From positions 1 through 64,000 of the forward strand of contig NZ_JADQDO010000005.1 of the NCBI RefSeq assembly GCF_015694465.1: DNA of 64,000 bases, read 5' to 3'. A model generated the notes under the pieces. It was not told the DNA's origin. It did not search any database and saw nothing but the letters and a program-made list of their open reading frames with translations. Shown here piece after piece: positions 7,236 through 15,153 of this stretch. This stretch comes from Microvirga alba. Lineage in GTDB: Bacteria; Pseudomonadota; Alphaproteobacteria; Rhizobiales; Beijerinckiaceae. Within the stretch, counting starts at the first letter, position 1, and the number at the start of each line of letters is the position of its first letter. The position numbers and the translations under genes are program-made.

Positions 7236-7881
7236 TCGATCGATCCTTTTCAGCGGGCCGATGGTTCGCGCGCTTCTCGATGGGCGGAAGACGCAGACGC
7301 GGGGGATTCTGAAGCCGCAGCCCGCCGAATGGCAAGCAAAGGTCATCGACATCAGCAAGCCGTTCTTCTGCGAGGAGGAAGGCGGCTGGGGTCAGGTCGA
7401 GACGATCTGGAGCGGGCCACTCGTCCCCGGCATGTGCGAACCAGAGCGCGAGGAATGGCGACCGTTGAAGGGGCTCCGGTTCGCGGTTGGCGACCGGCTG
7501 TGGGTACGGGAGAACATCGCCCTGCCCCGCAACTGGGTGAAGTACGGCCCAGTCTACTATGCCGCTGACAAGCACTTCTTCATGAACCAGACGTTCGATG
7601 TCGAACGCCTGCGCCCCTCCATCCACATGCCCCGCTGGGCCTCTCGCCTGACACTCATCGTGACCGATGTCCGCGTGCAGCGGCTTCAGGACATCAGCGA
7701 GGAGGATGCGTTTGCGGAGGGCGCGCCGTGGGAAGATTGCTGGCCAACCTATCGGCAATCCTTCGAAGCCCTCTGGGAATCCATCAACGGCGCCGACGCC
7801 TGGGAAGCCAACCCCTGGGTCGCCGCCTACACCTTCACCGTCCACCGCTGCAACATCGACCAGATGGAGCCCTCCCCATGA
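7228..7881 (+). CDS. Phage ASCH-like domain protein
   Basis: The 217-residue product opens with ILFSGPMVRALLDGRKTQTR, a signature of phage and prophage proteins related to the ASCH (PUA-like) fold. It continues with GDRLWVREN, a further conserved element, and ends with YTFTVHRCNID. ASCH domains bind nucleic acid or modified bases. The exact role of this phage family is not known to me. Its presence downstream of the DpdA/VUT pair is notable but such proteins occur in many phages without that pair. The stop overlaps the next ATG. Confidence 0.7.
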   Translation: MGDRSILFSGPMVRALLDGRKTQTRGILKPQPAEWQAKVIDISKPFFCEEEGGWGQVETIWSGPLVPGMCEPEREEWRPLKGLRFAVGDRLWVRENIALPRNWVKYGPVYYAADKHFFMNQTFDVERLRPSIHMPRWASRLTLIVTDVRVQRLQDISEEDAFAEGAPWEDCWPTYRQSFEALWESINGADAWEANPWVAAYTFTVHRCNIDQMEPSP

Positions 7882-8264
7882 CCGAAGACAGACTGCGGGA
7901 AGAGATCAGGGCAGCCATATGCGCCGTGCACGTGACGGAATACCCACTCAGCACGTGCCTTGCCGATGTTGTCATTGACGGAATCGCAGACGCCATCCTT
8001 CCCCTCCTCACCGCAGCCAAGGAAGAGGCGGCGGTTGCTGGGCACCTTGAAGCAATCAAGACACTCGAAACAGCATTGAATAATGTCAAGCATTTGAGCT
8101 TCTCGTATCGTCTGCCGCCTCATGGCATGACGCACAGCAGGGCGTCCCATCTTGCCATAACCGCATTCAGGGGTGCCGCCGATAGACACGCTCGGCGGGC
8201 TATCGAAACGGCTCGCATTATCCGTTGCCTTCCCCTTCCACCCCTCCCCCTCACGGAAGGATAG
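7878..8264 (+). CDS. Hypothetical phage protein
   Basis: The 128-residue product starts at ATG 7878 (ATGA overlap). It has an acidic, helical N-terminus (TEDRLREEIRAAICAVHVTE) and a segment LADVVIDGIADAILPLLTAA like those of other small phage proteins with a repeated DxIADAIL pattern. The C-terminal end is Pro/Leu-rich (CLPLPPLPLTEG). It is the last gene of the long plus-strand run before an opposite-strand gene. Function unknown. Confidence 0.6.
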   Translation: MTEDRLREEIRAAICAVHVTEYPLSTCLADVVIDGIADAILPLLTAAKEEAAVAGHLEAIKTLETALNNVKHLSFSYRLPPHGMTHSRASHLAITAFRGAADRHARRAIETARIIRCLPLPPLPLTEG

Positions 8265-8271
8265 CCCCATG

Positions 8272-8514
8272 TCAGTGCAGTATCCCGGCTTCCTTCGCAG
8301 CGGCCTCCAGAGCGCTCCGAACTTGCTCAGCCGTCCCCTTGCCCTCAAGGCAGGCGAGGCAAGCCTCCCGAGCAGCCCGGTGCTTCGCCGTGCCCCTAGC
8401 CTCCTTCGGCCAGTCAAACAGGAGAATCTCAGCCGCCAAGGCAACACGCGTCACCGCCCAAGCTTTGTCGGCCTTGAGCCAGAGCTTCACCGGAGGGGAA
8501 AACCATTGGTCCAT
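8272..8514 (-). CDS. DUF982 domain protein
   Basis: The 80-residue minus-strand product starts with MDQWFSPPVKLWL at 8514, the only in-frame ATG close to the conserved region. It then has AAEILLFDWP, AKHRAAREACLACLEG and the ending AFxxAAxEAGIL-like LEAAAKEAGILH. This is the whole DUF982 pattern, a small family common in Rhizobiales, often in multiple copies, with unknown function. It is the only gene on the minus strand inside the element and is set between the early genes and xis/int. It may be cargo expressed from its own promoter in the lysogen. Confidence 0.75.
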   Translation of the reverse strand: MDQWFSPPVKLWLKADKAWAVTRVALAAEILLFDWPKEARGTAKHRAAREACLACLEGKGTAEQVRSALEAAAKEAGILH

Positions 8515-8548
8515 CGGGCAGATTATAGAGCGGTGGAGGGGTAGAGGG

Positions 8549-8929
8549 ATGGGAAAGCTGCTCACCATGGCCGAAGCGGCAGATGAACTACGCATCTGCG
8601 AGCGAACCTTGCGCGAACACGTGCGACAAGGTGACATAGCATATATCGCAATCGGGCGCGGCACTCATCGGCGGCGGCGAATGTTCGATCAAGACGATCT
8701 CACCGACTTCAAGGAACGGCAGCGGAGACGTGACAAGTGTCTGTCTACAAACACAAAAACTCACCGTACTACCATTACGACTTCCAATATAAAAGTAGTC
8801 GCCTTGCCGGTTCAACGGGCTGCACGAGCCGCCGCGAAGCCGAAAAGCTCTTCCGGGAGGAAATCCGGCCCGCGCGCCGCGCGGAAGTGGATCGGGCTAC
8901 CCGAGAATCCCACCCCGACAAGCCCATGA
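8549..8929 (+). CDS. Excisionase / HTH protein, overlaps the integrase out of frame
   Basis: The 126-residue product starts at ATG 8549 with GTGGAGGGG upstream. Residues 1-60 form a MerR/Xis-type helix-turn-helix: LTMAEAADELRICERTLREHV, then IGRGTHRRRRMF and DDLTDF. After residue about 63 it continues as a basic, Ser/Thr- and Ala/Lys-rich tail that lies entirely inside the integrase gene in another frame (8737-8929). Similar long-tailed excisionases overlapping integrases are found in rhizobial prophages. It is expected to bend attachment-site DNA and steer the integrase to excision. Confidence 0.8.
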   Translation: MGKLLTMAEAADELRICERTLREHVRQGDIAYIAIGRGTHRRRRMFDQDDLTDFKERQRRRDKCLSTNTKTHRTTITTSNIKVVALPVQRAARAAAKPKSSSGRKSGPRAARKWIGLPENPTPTSP

Positions 8930-9849
8930 GCTGGGGCGAGGCCCGTGACCGCTATTGGGAGGAAGTAGGGAAGCATCACGCTGGCGAGGGGGCGGAGAAT
9001 ACCCGCCGCGCGCTCGATTGGCTCGACAATGAGATTGGGCGAGATGCCCCCGTTCAGGATATCGGCAATGGCAAGGTTGCGGAGATTGTGGCCACACGGC
9101 GGGGCCAGGGCGTGGCCAATGCCACCGTGAACCGGTCGGCTACAGAGCCTTTGCGAAAGGTCTTAAACCGCGCCCGCGACATCTGGTCGCAGACGGTGCA
9201 GCCGATCCGCTGGAAAGATCACATGCTTGCCGAGCCGGTGGAACGGGTCCGAGAACTGACGCAGAAAGAAGAGCAAAGCCTTCTCGAAAATATCAGGCCC
9301 GACTATTTGTCGATTTTTCTGTTTTCCTTAGCGAGCGGCGTCCGCCTGGGCGGTTGCATCGCCCTGCGCTGGAAGGACGTCGATTGGGGGGAGCGCGAGG
9401 TTCATATTAGGGGCAAGGGCGGGGTTAACTACAAAATACCGCTGTCGCTGACGATGCGGGAAATCCTATGGCCGCTGCAGGGTCAGCACACCGAGAGCGT
9501 GTTCACCTACGTCGTGCAGCGGACACGGGGCAAGCGCGTGCGCGGCACCAGCCTGCCCATCACAGCCGCTGGACTCAAGACCGAGTGGCGGCGGGCGCGT
9601 GAAGCGGCGGGGCTGCCGAGCACGGGCGAGGATTGGGAACGCGGATATCGCTGGCATGACAACCGCCATACGCGCGCGACCCGCCTCCTCCGTCAGAACG
9701 GCAACCTGAAGATGGTTCAGCGCCTGCTGGGGCATCGTAAAATCGAGACGACAGTGAAATACGCGCACGTCACCATGGACGACCTGAGACAGGCGCTCGA
9801 CGACGAGTCCCGAACAAACCCCCAAAGCGCAGAGGTTAAAACGGCCTAA
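8737..9849 (+). CDS. int: Tyrosine recombinase (phage integrase)
   Basis: The 370-residue product uses a GTG start at 8737. It has an N-terminal Arm-binding-like start (YKHKNSPYYHYDFQYKSSR), a SAM-like core-binding domain (about 60-155) and a C-terminal catalytic domain. Catalytic residues visible are Arg203 (SGVRLG), Lys227 (RGKGG), His307-x-x-Arg310 (WHDNRHT), His333 (LLGHRK) and Tyr342 (VKYAHV). In the usual HxLRHT motif Leu is replaced by Asn, a mild variation. The 3' end lies about 40 bases from the tRNA-Pro fragment, consistent with integration there. Confidence 0.93.
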   Translation: MSVYKHKNSPYYHYDFQYKSSRLAGSTGCTSRREAEKLFREEIRPARRAEVDRATRESHPDKPMSWGEARDRYWEEVGKHHAGEGAENTRRALDWLDNEIGRDAPVQDIGNGKVAEIVATRRGQGVANATVNRSATEPLRKVLNRARDIWSQTVQPIRWKDHMLAEPVERVRELTQKEEQSLLENIRPDYLSIFLFSLASGVRLGGCIALRWKDVDWGEREVHIRGKGGVNYKIPLSLTMREILWPLQGQHTESVFTYVVQRTRGKRVRGTSLPITAAGLKTEWRRAREAAGLPSTGEDWERGYRWHDNRHTRATRLLRQNGNLKMVQRLLGHRKIETTVKYAHVTMDDLRQALDDESRTNPQSAEVKTA

Positions 9850-9891
9850 GATGTTGGTAAATATGGTACAAATCGGGTCCGGAATACAATT

Positions 9892-9931
9892 CCCCCAGAC
9901 TAGTGCGCTAACCGGGCTGCGCTACGCTCCG
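9892..9931 (-). tRNA. 5' fragment of tRNA-Pro(GGG), probable attachment-site junction
   Basis: Read on the minus strand from 9931, the sequence has the acceptor 5' strand CGGAGCG, a D-arm (GCGC stem, AGCCCGGTTA loop), the anticodon 5' strand CTAGT and the loop CTGGGGG. The anticodon is GGG. The expected 3' anticodon strand (ACTAG) is replaced by AATTG. No T-arm or CGCTCCG acceptor strand follows before the integrase, so the gene is split in or just after the anticodon loop. The junction lies 43 bases past the int stop. The element's other end should hold the 3' half. Confidence 0.75.
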
Positions 9932-9996
9932 ACTGAGGGGCCATATAGGCTGAGACGCTCCCGGACGCAATCTCTTAGAGCGAGAAAGTGACGATC

Positions 9997-10509
9997 TTAT
10001 TCGCTGAGGTTCGGCTCTGCAGGCGTGCGCAACGACATAAGCACGCGGTCACATTCCAAAAGTTCGTCGAGGGCGGCTTGTAGCCTTTGGAAATCCATTC
10101 CCGACAAGGGAGCCTGATAGGCCGCTTTCGGCATTCCCGCTTCGCCGATCGGATGATTCTCGCCGTATTCTTCGTCGTCATCGGCCGTGTCATTGACGAA
10201 ACCGGCAACATCGGGATGCGGCGCGGCGACGGCCTGCTCACCCCGGCCGATCGCCTGAACGAAGCGGACGCCTTCCTCTTTCAGGATGCGCTGCACGCCC
10301 TTGATCGTATAGCCTTCGCCGTAGAGGAGATGACGGATGCCCTTGAGCAGATCGACGTCATCGGGGCGATAATAGCGCCGCCCGCCGCCGCGCTTCAGCG
10401 GCTTGATATGCGCGAAGCGTGTCTCCCAGAACCGCAGAACGTGCTGGGGCAAGTCGAGATCCTCGGCGACCTCGCTGATAGTACGGAAGGCATCGGGGCT
10501 CTTGTCCAT
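9997..10509 (-). CDS. MerR-family transcriptional regulator
   Basis: The 170-residue product has an N-terminal MerR helix-turn-helix: [25 protein letters not shown], then [12 protein letters not shown] and a helical [19 protein letters not shown] segment. The C-terminal region is acidic and divergent, with no effector-binding cysteines. This regulator sits directly after ihfA in many Rhizobiales; its targets are unknown to me. Start at ATG 10509 (MDKSPDAF) is preferred; ATG 10524 is the alternative and still leaves ihfA free. First core gene next to the split tRNA. Confidence 0.85.
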   Translation of the reverse strand: MDKSPDAFRTISEVAEDLDLPQHVLRFWETRFAHIKPLKRGGGRRYYRPDDVDLLKGIRHLLYGEGYTIKGVQRILKEEGVRFVQAIGRGEQAVAAPHPDVAGFVNDTADDDEEYGENHPIGEAGMPKAAYQAPLSGMDFQRLQAALDELLECDRVLMSLRTPAEPNLSE

Positions 10510-10531
10510 GGCGCCACTCGCCATCGCGCGA

Positions 10532-10843
10532 TCAGTCGTCGTTCTCGGCGACTTCGCCGTTGATATGGGCCTTGAGGACGTTCGACGGTTTGAAAACCAT
10601 GACCCGCCTGGGGTCGATAGGCACTTCAACGCCGGTCTTTGGATTCCGGCCCACGCGCTCGCCCTTGCTGCGCACCACGAAGGAACCGAAGGAGGAGAGC
10701 TTCACAGTCTCGCCGCCGGCGAGGCTGTCGCAAATCTCCGCCAGCACCCGCTCGACAAGATCAGCCGATTCGGTCCGCGACAGGCCGACCTTCTGGTAAA
10801 CGGCCTCGCTTAAATCCGCTCTCGTTACAGTTTTTCCAGCCAT
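10532..10843 (-). CDS. ihfA: Integration host factor subunit alpha
   Basis: The 103-residue product is a full-length HU/IHF-fold protein: [17 protein letters not shown], the [11 protein letters not shown] strand, the [14 protein letters not shown]-binding arm, and [19 protein letters not shown] bends DNA at specific sites as a heterodimer with IhfB and is needed by many tyrosine integrases, an apt neighbour for the nearby element though this gene is core. Gene order ihfA-MerR downstream of plsX-fabH is the usual alphaproteobacterial arrangement. Confidence 0.95.
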   Translation of the reverse strand: MAGKTVTRADLSEAVYQKVGLSRTESADLVERVLAEICDSLAGGETVKLSSFGSFVVRSKGERVGRNPKTGVEVPIDPRRVMVFKPSNVLKAHINGEVAENDD

Positions 10844-10973
10844 AACGCTCCCCTGGCGCTCAGATCCGACTTTGCCTGCGCCCGATTGGTGACGCTATGC
10901 AGATGCCTCCCTATGGTCAACCTTAGAGGCGGCCAATCGGTCTAACACAAGAGTTGAATACCAGCCCCGGCTA

Positions 10974-11951
10974 TCACCAACGGATCAGGGCACTGCCCCA
11001 CGTGAAGCCGCCGCCGATCGCCTCGATCATCACCAGATCCCCTTGTTTGATTCGCCCGTCCTTGCGGGCGACATCCAGGGCCAGGGGAATCGACGCGGCC
11101 GAGGTGTTGCCGTGCCGGTCGACGGTGATCACCACCTTCTCCGGGGCGATCCCGAGCTTGTCGGCGCTGGCCGTAATGATGCGCTTGTTGGCCTGGTGCG
11201 GCACGAACCATTTCAGGTCCTCAGCCGTCGTGCCCGTGGCGTTGAAGGCGTCCTGGATCACGTCGGTCACCGAACCGACGGCGAAACGGAAGACCTCTTT
11301 GCCTTCCATTTTCAGGACGCCGGTCGTCTTGGTCGAACCGGGTCCGCCATCGACATAGAGCTTGTCGCGATAGCGGCCGTCGGAACGCAGATGCGAGGTC
11401 AGTACGCCCCGGTCGGCAGAGGTGCCCTCACCTTCCTGCGCTTCCAGGACGATCGCGCCCGCCCCGTCCCCGAAGAGGACACAGGTGGTGCGGTCCTTCC
11501 AGTCGAGGATGCGAGAGAACGTCTCCGCGCCGATCACGAGGGCCCGCTTGTGCGAGCCGGATTGAAGAAATTTGTCCGCGGTCGCGACGCCATAGACGAA
11601 GCCCGTGCACACCGCCTGAAGATCGAAAGCCGCGCCGTGGCTCATGCCGAGCCCAGCCTGAATCATGGTCGCGGTGGACGGGAACGTGAGGTCGGGCGTC
11701 GAGGTCGCGCAGATGACGAGATCGATGTCGGCCGGCGTCAGGCCCGCATCGGCGAGCGCGGCCTCAGCCGCCTTGATGCCAAGAACCGAAGTCGTCTCGC
11801 TTTCGTCCGCGATGTGGCGTTGCTCGATGCCGGTGCGCTGCACGATCCATTCGTGCGAGGTTTCCACCAGCTTCTCAAGGTCTCGGTTCGTGACCAGGCG
11901 TTTCGGCAGATAGGAGCCGACGCCGCGCACTACGGAACGGATACGTTTCAA
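10974..11951 (-). CDS. fabH: 3-oxoacyl-ACP synthase III (KASIII)
   Basis: The 325-residue product condenses acetyl-CoA with malonyl-ACP to begin fatty-acid synthesis in the cytoplasm. The Cys-His-Asn triad is visible: Cys115 in LQAVCTGF, His252 in WFVPHQAN and Asn282 in [20 protein letters not shown] and the final [15 protein letters not shown] are also conserved. It lies 15 bases after plsX on the same strand, so both acyl-chain genes are probably co-transcribed and may continue through ihfA. Confidence 0.97.
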   Translation of the reverse strand: MKRIRSVVRGVGSYLPKRLVTNRDLEKLVETSHEWIVQRTGIEQRHIADESETTSVLGIKAAEAALADAGLTPADIDLVICATSTPDLTFPSTATMIQAGLGMSHGAAFDLQAVCTGFVYGVATADKFLQSGSHKRALVIGAETFSRILDWKDRTTCVLFGDGAGAIVLEAQEGEGTSADRGVLTSHLRSDGRYRDKLYVDGGPGSTKTTGVLKMEGKEVFRFAVGSVTDVIQDAFNATGTTAEDLKWFVPHQANKRIITASADKLGIAPEKVVITVDRHGNTSAASIPLALDVARKDGRIKQGDLVMIEAIGGGFTWGSALIRW

Positions 11952-11966
11952 GCTTTTTTGCCTTCC

Positions 11967-13001
11967 TCAGGCCGGTTGATCGATGGGATCATGCTCAAGC
12001 ATGCTCCGGATCGTGTTCATGAGTTCGAAATGCGCCATGTCGTAGGCGACATCGATGGCGCTGGCGAAACCGAGGGCGTCGGTCCCGCCGTGGCTTTTCA
12101 CCACCACGCCTTCGAGCCCCAGAAAGACGCCACCATTGACTTTGCGCGGGTCCATCTTGTCCTTCAGCGCATCGAAAGCCTGCTTCGCGAACAGGTAGCC
12201 GATCTTCGCCATCAAGGTCCGGCTCATGGCCGCGCGGAGATACTCGCCGATCTGCTTTGCCGTGCCCTCTGCCGTCTTGAGCGCGATATTGCCAGTGAAG
12301 CCCTCGGTGACGACCACATCGACCGTTCCCTTGCCGAGATCGTCGCCCTCGACGAAGCCCCGGTAGTCGAGGTGTGGCAGGTTCGCCTCCCTCAGGATGC
12401 GAGCCGCCTCCTTGACGGTCTCGATCCCCTTGATCTCCTCCGTTCCGACATTCAGGAGACCGACAGTCGGGCGATCGAGGTCGAACACGATGCGCGCCAT
12501 GGCTGCACCCATGATGGCCATATCCACCAGGTGACCGGCATCCGCGCCGATGGTCGCACCGACATCGAGCACGATGCTCTCGCCGCGCAGGGTCGGCCAC
12601 ATGCAGGCGATGGCCGGACGCTCGATATGCGCCATGGTCTTGAGGCAGATCTTGGCGGTCGCCATCAACGCGCCGGTATTGCCGGCAGAGACGGCCGCAT
12701 CGGCCTCCTTGTCCCGAACCGCCTGCACGGCCCGCCACATGGAGGAACGGCCCCGGCCCATGCGAATGGCCTGGCTCGGCTTCTCGTCCATGCTGATGGC
12801 GATGTCCGTGTGGCGGAGTTCGGTCACTTCCTTGAGCTTCGGATAGGCGTTCAGAAGAGAGGAAAGGACCGTCTCGTTGCCGAACATCAGGAAGCGGATG
12901 TCGGGATGGCGCTCCAGAGCCAAGGCCGCGCCCGGGATCACAACGGACGGGCCATGATCCCCACCCATCGCATCAAGCGAAATACGCACAGCCTCTGGCA
13001 T
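11967..13001 (-). CDS. plsX: Phosphate acyltransferase PlsX
   Basis: The 344-residue product converts acyl-ACP to acyl-phosphate for phospholipid synthesis. It starts [18 protein letters not shown] at 13001; the longer in-frame reading from 13070 has no family similarity before that point. Conserved elements include [12 protein letters not shown], [17 protein letters not shown], [12 protein letters not shown] and [13 protein letters not shown]. It is the first gene of the plsX-fabH unit. Confidence 0.96.
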   Translation of the reverse strand: MPEAVRISLDAMGGDHGPSVVIPGAALALERHPDIRFLMFGNETVLSSLLNAYPKLKEVTELRHTDIAISMDEKPSQAIRMGRGRSSMWRAVQAVRDKEADAAVSAGNTGALMATAKICLKTMAHIERPAIACMWPTLRGESIVLDVGATIGADAGHLVDMAIMGAAMARIVFDLDRPTVGLLNVGTEEIKGIETVKEAARILREANLPHLDYRGFVEGDDLGKGTVDVVVTEGFTGNIALKTAEGTAKQIGEYLRAAMSRTLMAKIGYLFAKQAFDALKDKMDPRKVNGGVFLGLEGVVVKSHGGTDALGFASAIDVAYDMAHFELMNTIRSMLEHDPIDQPA

Positions 13002-13133
13002 AAGCGGTCGGTTCTTTCTTCTGGTTCTTCGACAGGTGCCGGAAAATAGCGGTTTGCGGTGCCGCCGCAACCGAATTCTCTATCTCAGGTCCCCACTTGC
13101 ACGTTGGCGGCAAACCGATCACCGGTTCCACTC

Positions 13134-13286
13134 GGTCCGAAAGCGCACGATGCGGACGACCGGGTCATCTATAATACAGGCGCGCTCAATTACGACCAGG
13201 ACGGGGCAGGCACGGCCAAGGCCGTTCAATTTGCCATTCTTCAGAAGAATCTAGCGCTGAAGCACACGGATTTTATTGTCATCTGA
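13134..13286 (+). pseudogene. C-terminal remnant of an RTX calcium-binding protein
   Basis: The plus-strand frame ending at TGA 13284-13286 reads KAHDADDRVIYNTGALNYD, then DGAGTAKAVQFAILQK and ends HTDFIVI. This matches, block by block, the C-terminus of the intact secreted protein at 48184-50130 ([21 protein letters not shown], ending HHDFLII). No RTX repeats or other upstream domains can be seen before about 13130, and all flanking genes are on the minus strand. It is therefore a truncated relic retaining a type I secretion-signal-like end, not a functional gene. Confidence 0.75.
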
Positions 13287-13301
13287 TCGCTCAAACCGCC
13301 G

Positions 13302-13330
13302 TTGGACAGGCTCTGTCAGGGCCTGTCCAA
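13302..13330. terminator. Inverted repeat between the RTX remnant and DUF177 gene
   Basis: A perfect ten-base stem (TTGGACAGGC at 13302-13311, GCCTGTCCAA at 13321-13330) encloses a nine-base loop. It lies where the plus-strand remnant and the minus-strand DUF177 gene converge. No T-run follows on either side, so termination is a guess. Confidence 0.4.
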
Positions 13331-13348
13331 GGAGAGCGGCCCTCAACC

Positions 13349-13861
13349 TTACTTATCCTTCAGCGCCCCCAAAGCGGCGAAGGGCGAGTCCTCCCGGTCC
13401 GCTGGGTCCTTATAGTCAAAGTCCACGCCCGGCTTGCGGGGATAAGGGTCGAGCCCAAGCGCCAGGAATTCGGCCGTTAGCGCGCCCAGGTCGATCTCGC
13501 CGTTGATGATCTCGTCCGGCGGCTCGTATTCGTGCATTTCGGTCGGCGGTTCGGGTGGCATGCCGGCGGATTCGGCGAAATCCACTTCGACCTCCTCTTC
13601 GACAACGGAGTCAAAGGGCTCGAGGCTGACGACGCAAATCTGGGTAATGCTCGCCTTCAACACGCCCGTGACATGGACGCCCTTGGCCGAATCCACCAGC
13701 TTGAAGTCGCAGGAAAGAGACTTAATGCCGGGAAGACCGAAATCCTTCGCGAGCGCGTCGCATTCGTCCGCCGTCGCCTCCACGTGAATCTGCGTTCCCT
13801 GCGGCGGCAGGTTCCTGACTTCAACCGGCCGTGACAGCGGCCCCACGGTTTCGGGTGTCAT
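13349..13861 (-). CDS. DUF177 (YceD-family) protein
   Basis: The 170-residue product has the family layout: N-terminal strands, CVVSLEPFDSVVEEEVEVDF with the conserved C..(T/S)LEPF element, and the acidic middle DEIINGEIDLGALTAEFLAL. It ends PYPRKPGVDF plus the FAALGALKDK tail. In most bacteria the YceD gene sits before rpmF and plsX and influences 23S rRNA processing. Here it is upstream of plsX, four bases overlapping the CBP3-like chaperone gene. Confidence 0.88.
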   Translation of the reverse strand: MTPETVGPLSRPVEVRNLPPQGTQIHVEATADECDALAKDFGLPGIKSLSCDFKLVDSAKGVHVTGVLKASITQICVVSLEPFDSVVEEEVEVDFAESAGMPPEPPTEMHEYEPPDEIINGEIDLGALTAEFLALGLDPYPRKPGVDFDYKDPADREDSPFAALGALKDK

Positions 13862-14403
13862 CGGTTCCCCTCCTCTGCAAAGTCTTCTGGCTTGGGAAAA
13901 ACGGGGCCCGGCTCCAGCATGGTCGCCAGATCCGCTGCCTTAAGGCCGCGCTCCGCCGCAAGAGCATAACGCGCCAGACCGGTGGCAGGTGCCTCGGTAC
14001 CACAGGCATTGCGGCCGAGTGCGACCGCAAGGGCCGCCTCGTCTGCCGCATCGAGCGGAGCATCATAGGCGTTGGCGCGGCCGTAGAAGGAAGCGGCGAG
14101 TTTCTTCATCCGCTTCGGCACGGTCGTATCGCCGATCCCCATTTCCCGGTGCGCTGCGTCCAGATCCTGGAAGAAAGCGTCCGTGAGGTCGCCGGCGATG
14201 TCCGCCGCGGGCGCCGGAAGTCCGCGCAGAGCGCGCAGGGCAATAATCACATGCAAGGACAGGGCCTCGAACCGGCCTTCCAAGGTGTCGGGGACGCCAA
14301 GCGCTGTATAAAGCCCCGGCGCGCGGGACGCGCTCGCGATCCGTGCATAGAGAATCGCAATCGTTGTCCGCCGCGGATTCTTGCGGAAGAGACTGAAGAT
14401 CAC
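13858..14403 (-). CDS. Ubiquinol-cytochrome c chaperone (CBP3 family)
   Basis: The 181-residue product belongs to the CBP3/UQCC1 family that helps assemble the cytochrome bc1 complex. Visible motifs are ILYARIASASRAP.LYTALGVPDT-like, LSLHVIIALRALRG, AFFQDLDAAHREMGIGD and KRMKKLAASFYGR. I choose GTG 14403 (VIFSLFRKNPRR), which matches the family's usual N-terminus. An ATG at 14463 would add 20 residues with no similarity. It overlaps the DUF177 start by four bases and is divergent from bamE. Confidence 0.85.
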   Translation of the reverse strand: MIFSLFRKNPRRTTIAILYARIASASRAPGLYTALGVPDTLEGRFEALSLHVIIALRALRGLPAPAADIAGDLTDAFFQDLDAAHREMGIGDTTVPKRMKKLAASFYGRANAYDAPLDAADEAALAVALGRNACGTEAPATGLARYALAAERGLKAADLATMLEPGPVFPKPEDFAEEGNR

Positions 14404-14503
14404 CGCTCTGGTCCTTCCTGCCTTGTCAAAATCACAGCTCCGAGGTACGCCATCCGCATCCAATGGCGCAAGCTTATCCGCGCCGCATTCCTGGAAGAAC
14501 CAT

Positions 14504-14962
14504 ATGATGCGTCGATATCAAACCTTGTTCGTGCGCTTGGCCACCGCGACCTTCATCGCCTCATCCGTCGCCGGTTGCCTGGGCGGCGAGGAATTCCACC
14601 GCGGATATCTCGTGGATGAGCGCGCCGTCAACCAGGTCAAAAAAGGCATGAGCGCCGACCAGGTCCTTCAGTCCCTCGGCACGCCTTCGACCGTATCCAC
14701 CGTCGGCAACAAGAGCTGGTACTATATCAGCCAGACGTCCCAGCGCACCTTCCAGTTCCTCGGGGAACAGGTGGTGGATCAACGGGTTACGGCCGTTTAT
14801 TTCGACAACGGCCTGAAAGTCGAGCGCGTCGCGCTCTACGGCCTGCAAGACGGCAAGGTGTTTGATTTCATCAGCCGCACGACCCCGGCCGGTGGCCAGG
14901 AATCCAGCTTCCTGACGCAGCTCTTCCGTGGCACGAACAACTTCAACCCGTTCGGCGTCTAA
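14504..14962 (+). CDS. bamE: Outer-membrane assembly lipoprotein BamE (SmpA)
   Basis: The 152-residue lipoprotein has a signal peptide ending in SVAGC (lipobox) and a BamE/SmpA fold: YLVDERAVNQVKKGMSADQV, LGTPSTVSTVGNKSWYYI, QRVTAVYFDNGLKVERVALY. It is a small subunit of the beta-barrel assembly machinery at the outer membrane. ATG 14504 and 14507 are both possible; the longer frame from 14381 overlaps the divergent gene's promoter. Divergent placement from the CBP3-like gene is typical of Rhizobiales. Confidence 0.93.
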   Translation: MMRRYQTLFVRLATATFIASSVAGCLGGEEFHRGYLVDERAVNQVKKGMSADQVLQSLGTPSTVSTVGNKSWYYISQTSQRTFQFLGEQVVDQRVTAVYFDNGLKVERVALYGLQDGKVFDFISRTTPAGGQESSFLTQLFRGTNNFNPFGV

Positions 14963-14988
14963 AGCGACCTACCCTATTCGAGACTGTG

Positions 14989-15020
14989 ATGGCCGGGCTC
15001 TCGTCCCGGCCATTTTCTTT
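14989..15020 (+). terminator. Rho-independent terminator after bamE
   Basis: A nine-base perfect stem (ATGGCCGGG at 14989-14997; CCCGGCCAT at 15005-15013) with a seven-base loop is followed by TTTTCTTT. It is 27 bases after the bamE stop. The same stem recurs at 61973. Confidence 0.8.
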
Positions 15021-15153
15021 AGCAGATGGGCCGCCGCTGGAGGTTCGCGCAGGAAGCCTGCGACGATCCGCGCGGGCTCCAGCCACCGCGCTTGCGCGCT
15101 GTCAGCGACTTGTGGCTCTGGATTGCGCTTGGCGTAGGAGCCTGGCAGGCCCG

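Larger units (their letters stand above)
1..9892. mobile_element. One end of an integrated phage-like element (left part outside window)
   Basis: About 20 short plus-strand genes overlap by 1-8 bases and encode phage-type functions: ERF annealing protein, SSB, HNH nuclease, small accessory proteins, excisionase and tyrosine integrase. The block ends at a partial tRNA-Pro beside the integrase. Core chromosomal genes start immediately afterwards. No capsid, tail, terminase or lysis gene is in view, so this is only the early/integration end. Whether it is an intact prophage, a remnant or an integrative element cannot be decided without the sequence to the left. Confidence 0.85.

Noticed and set aside
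9850-9891. A complete tRNA-Pro at the integrase end
   Set aside because: No T-arm, acceptor 3' strand or CCA-side sequence can be paired here; only the 5' part is present.
11043-13049. 668-codon plus-strand open frame
   Set aside because: It is antisense to fabH and plsX, which have full conserved motifs; long shadows are expected in GC-rich DNA.
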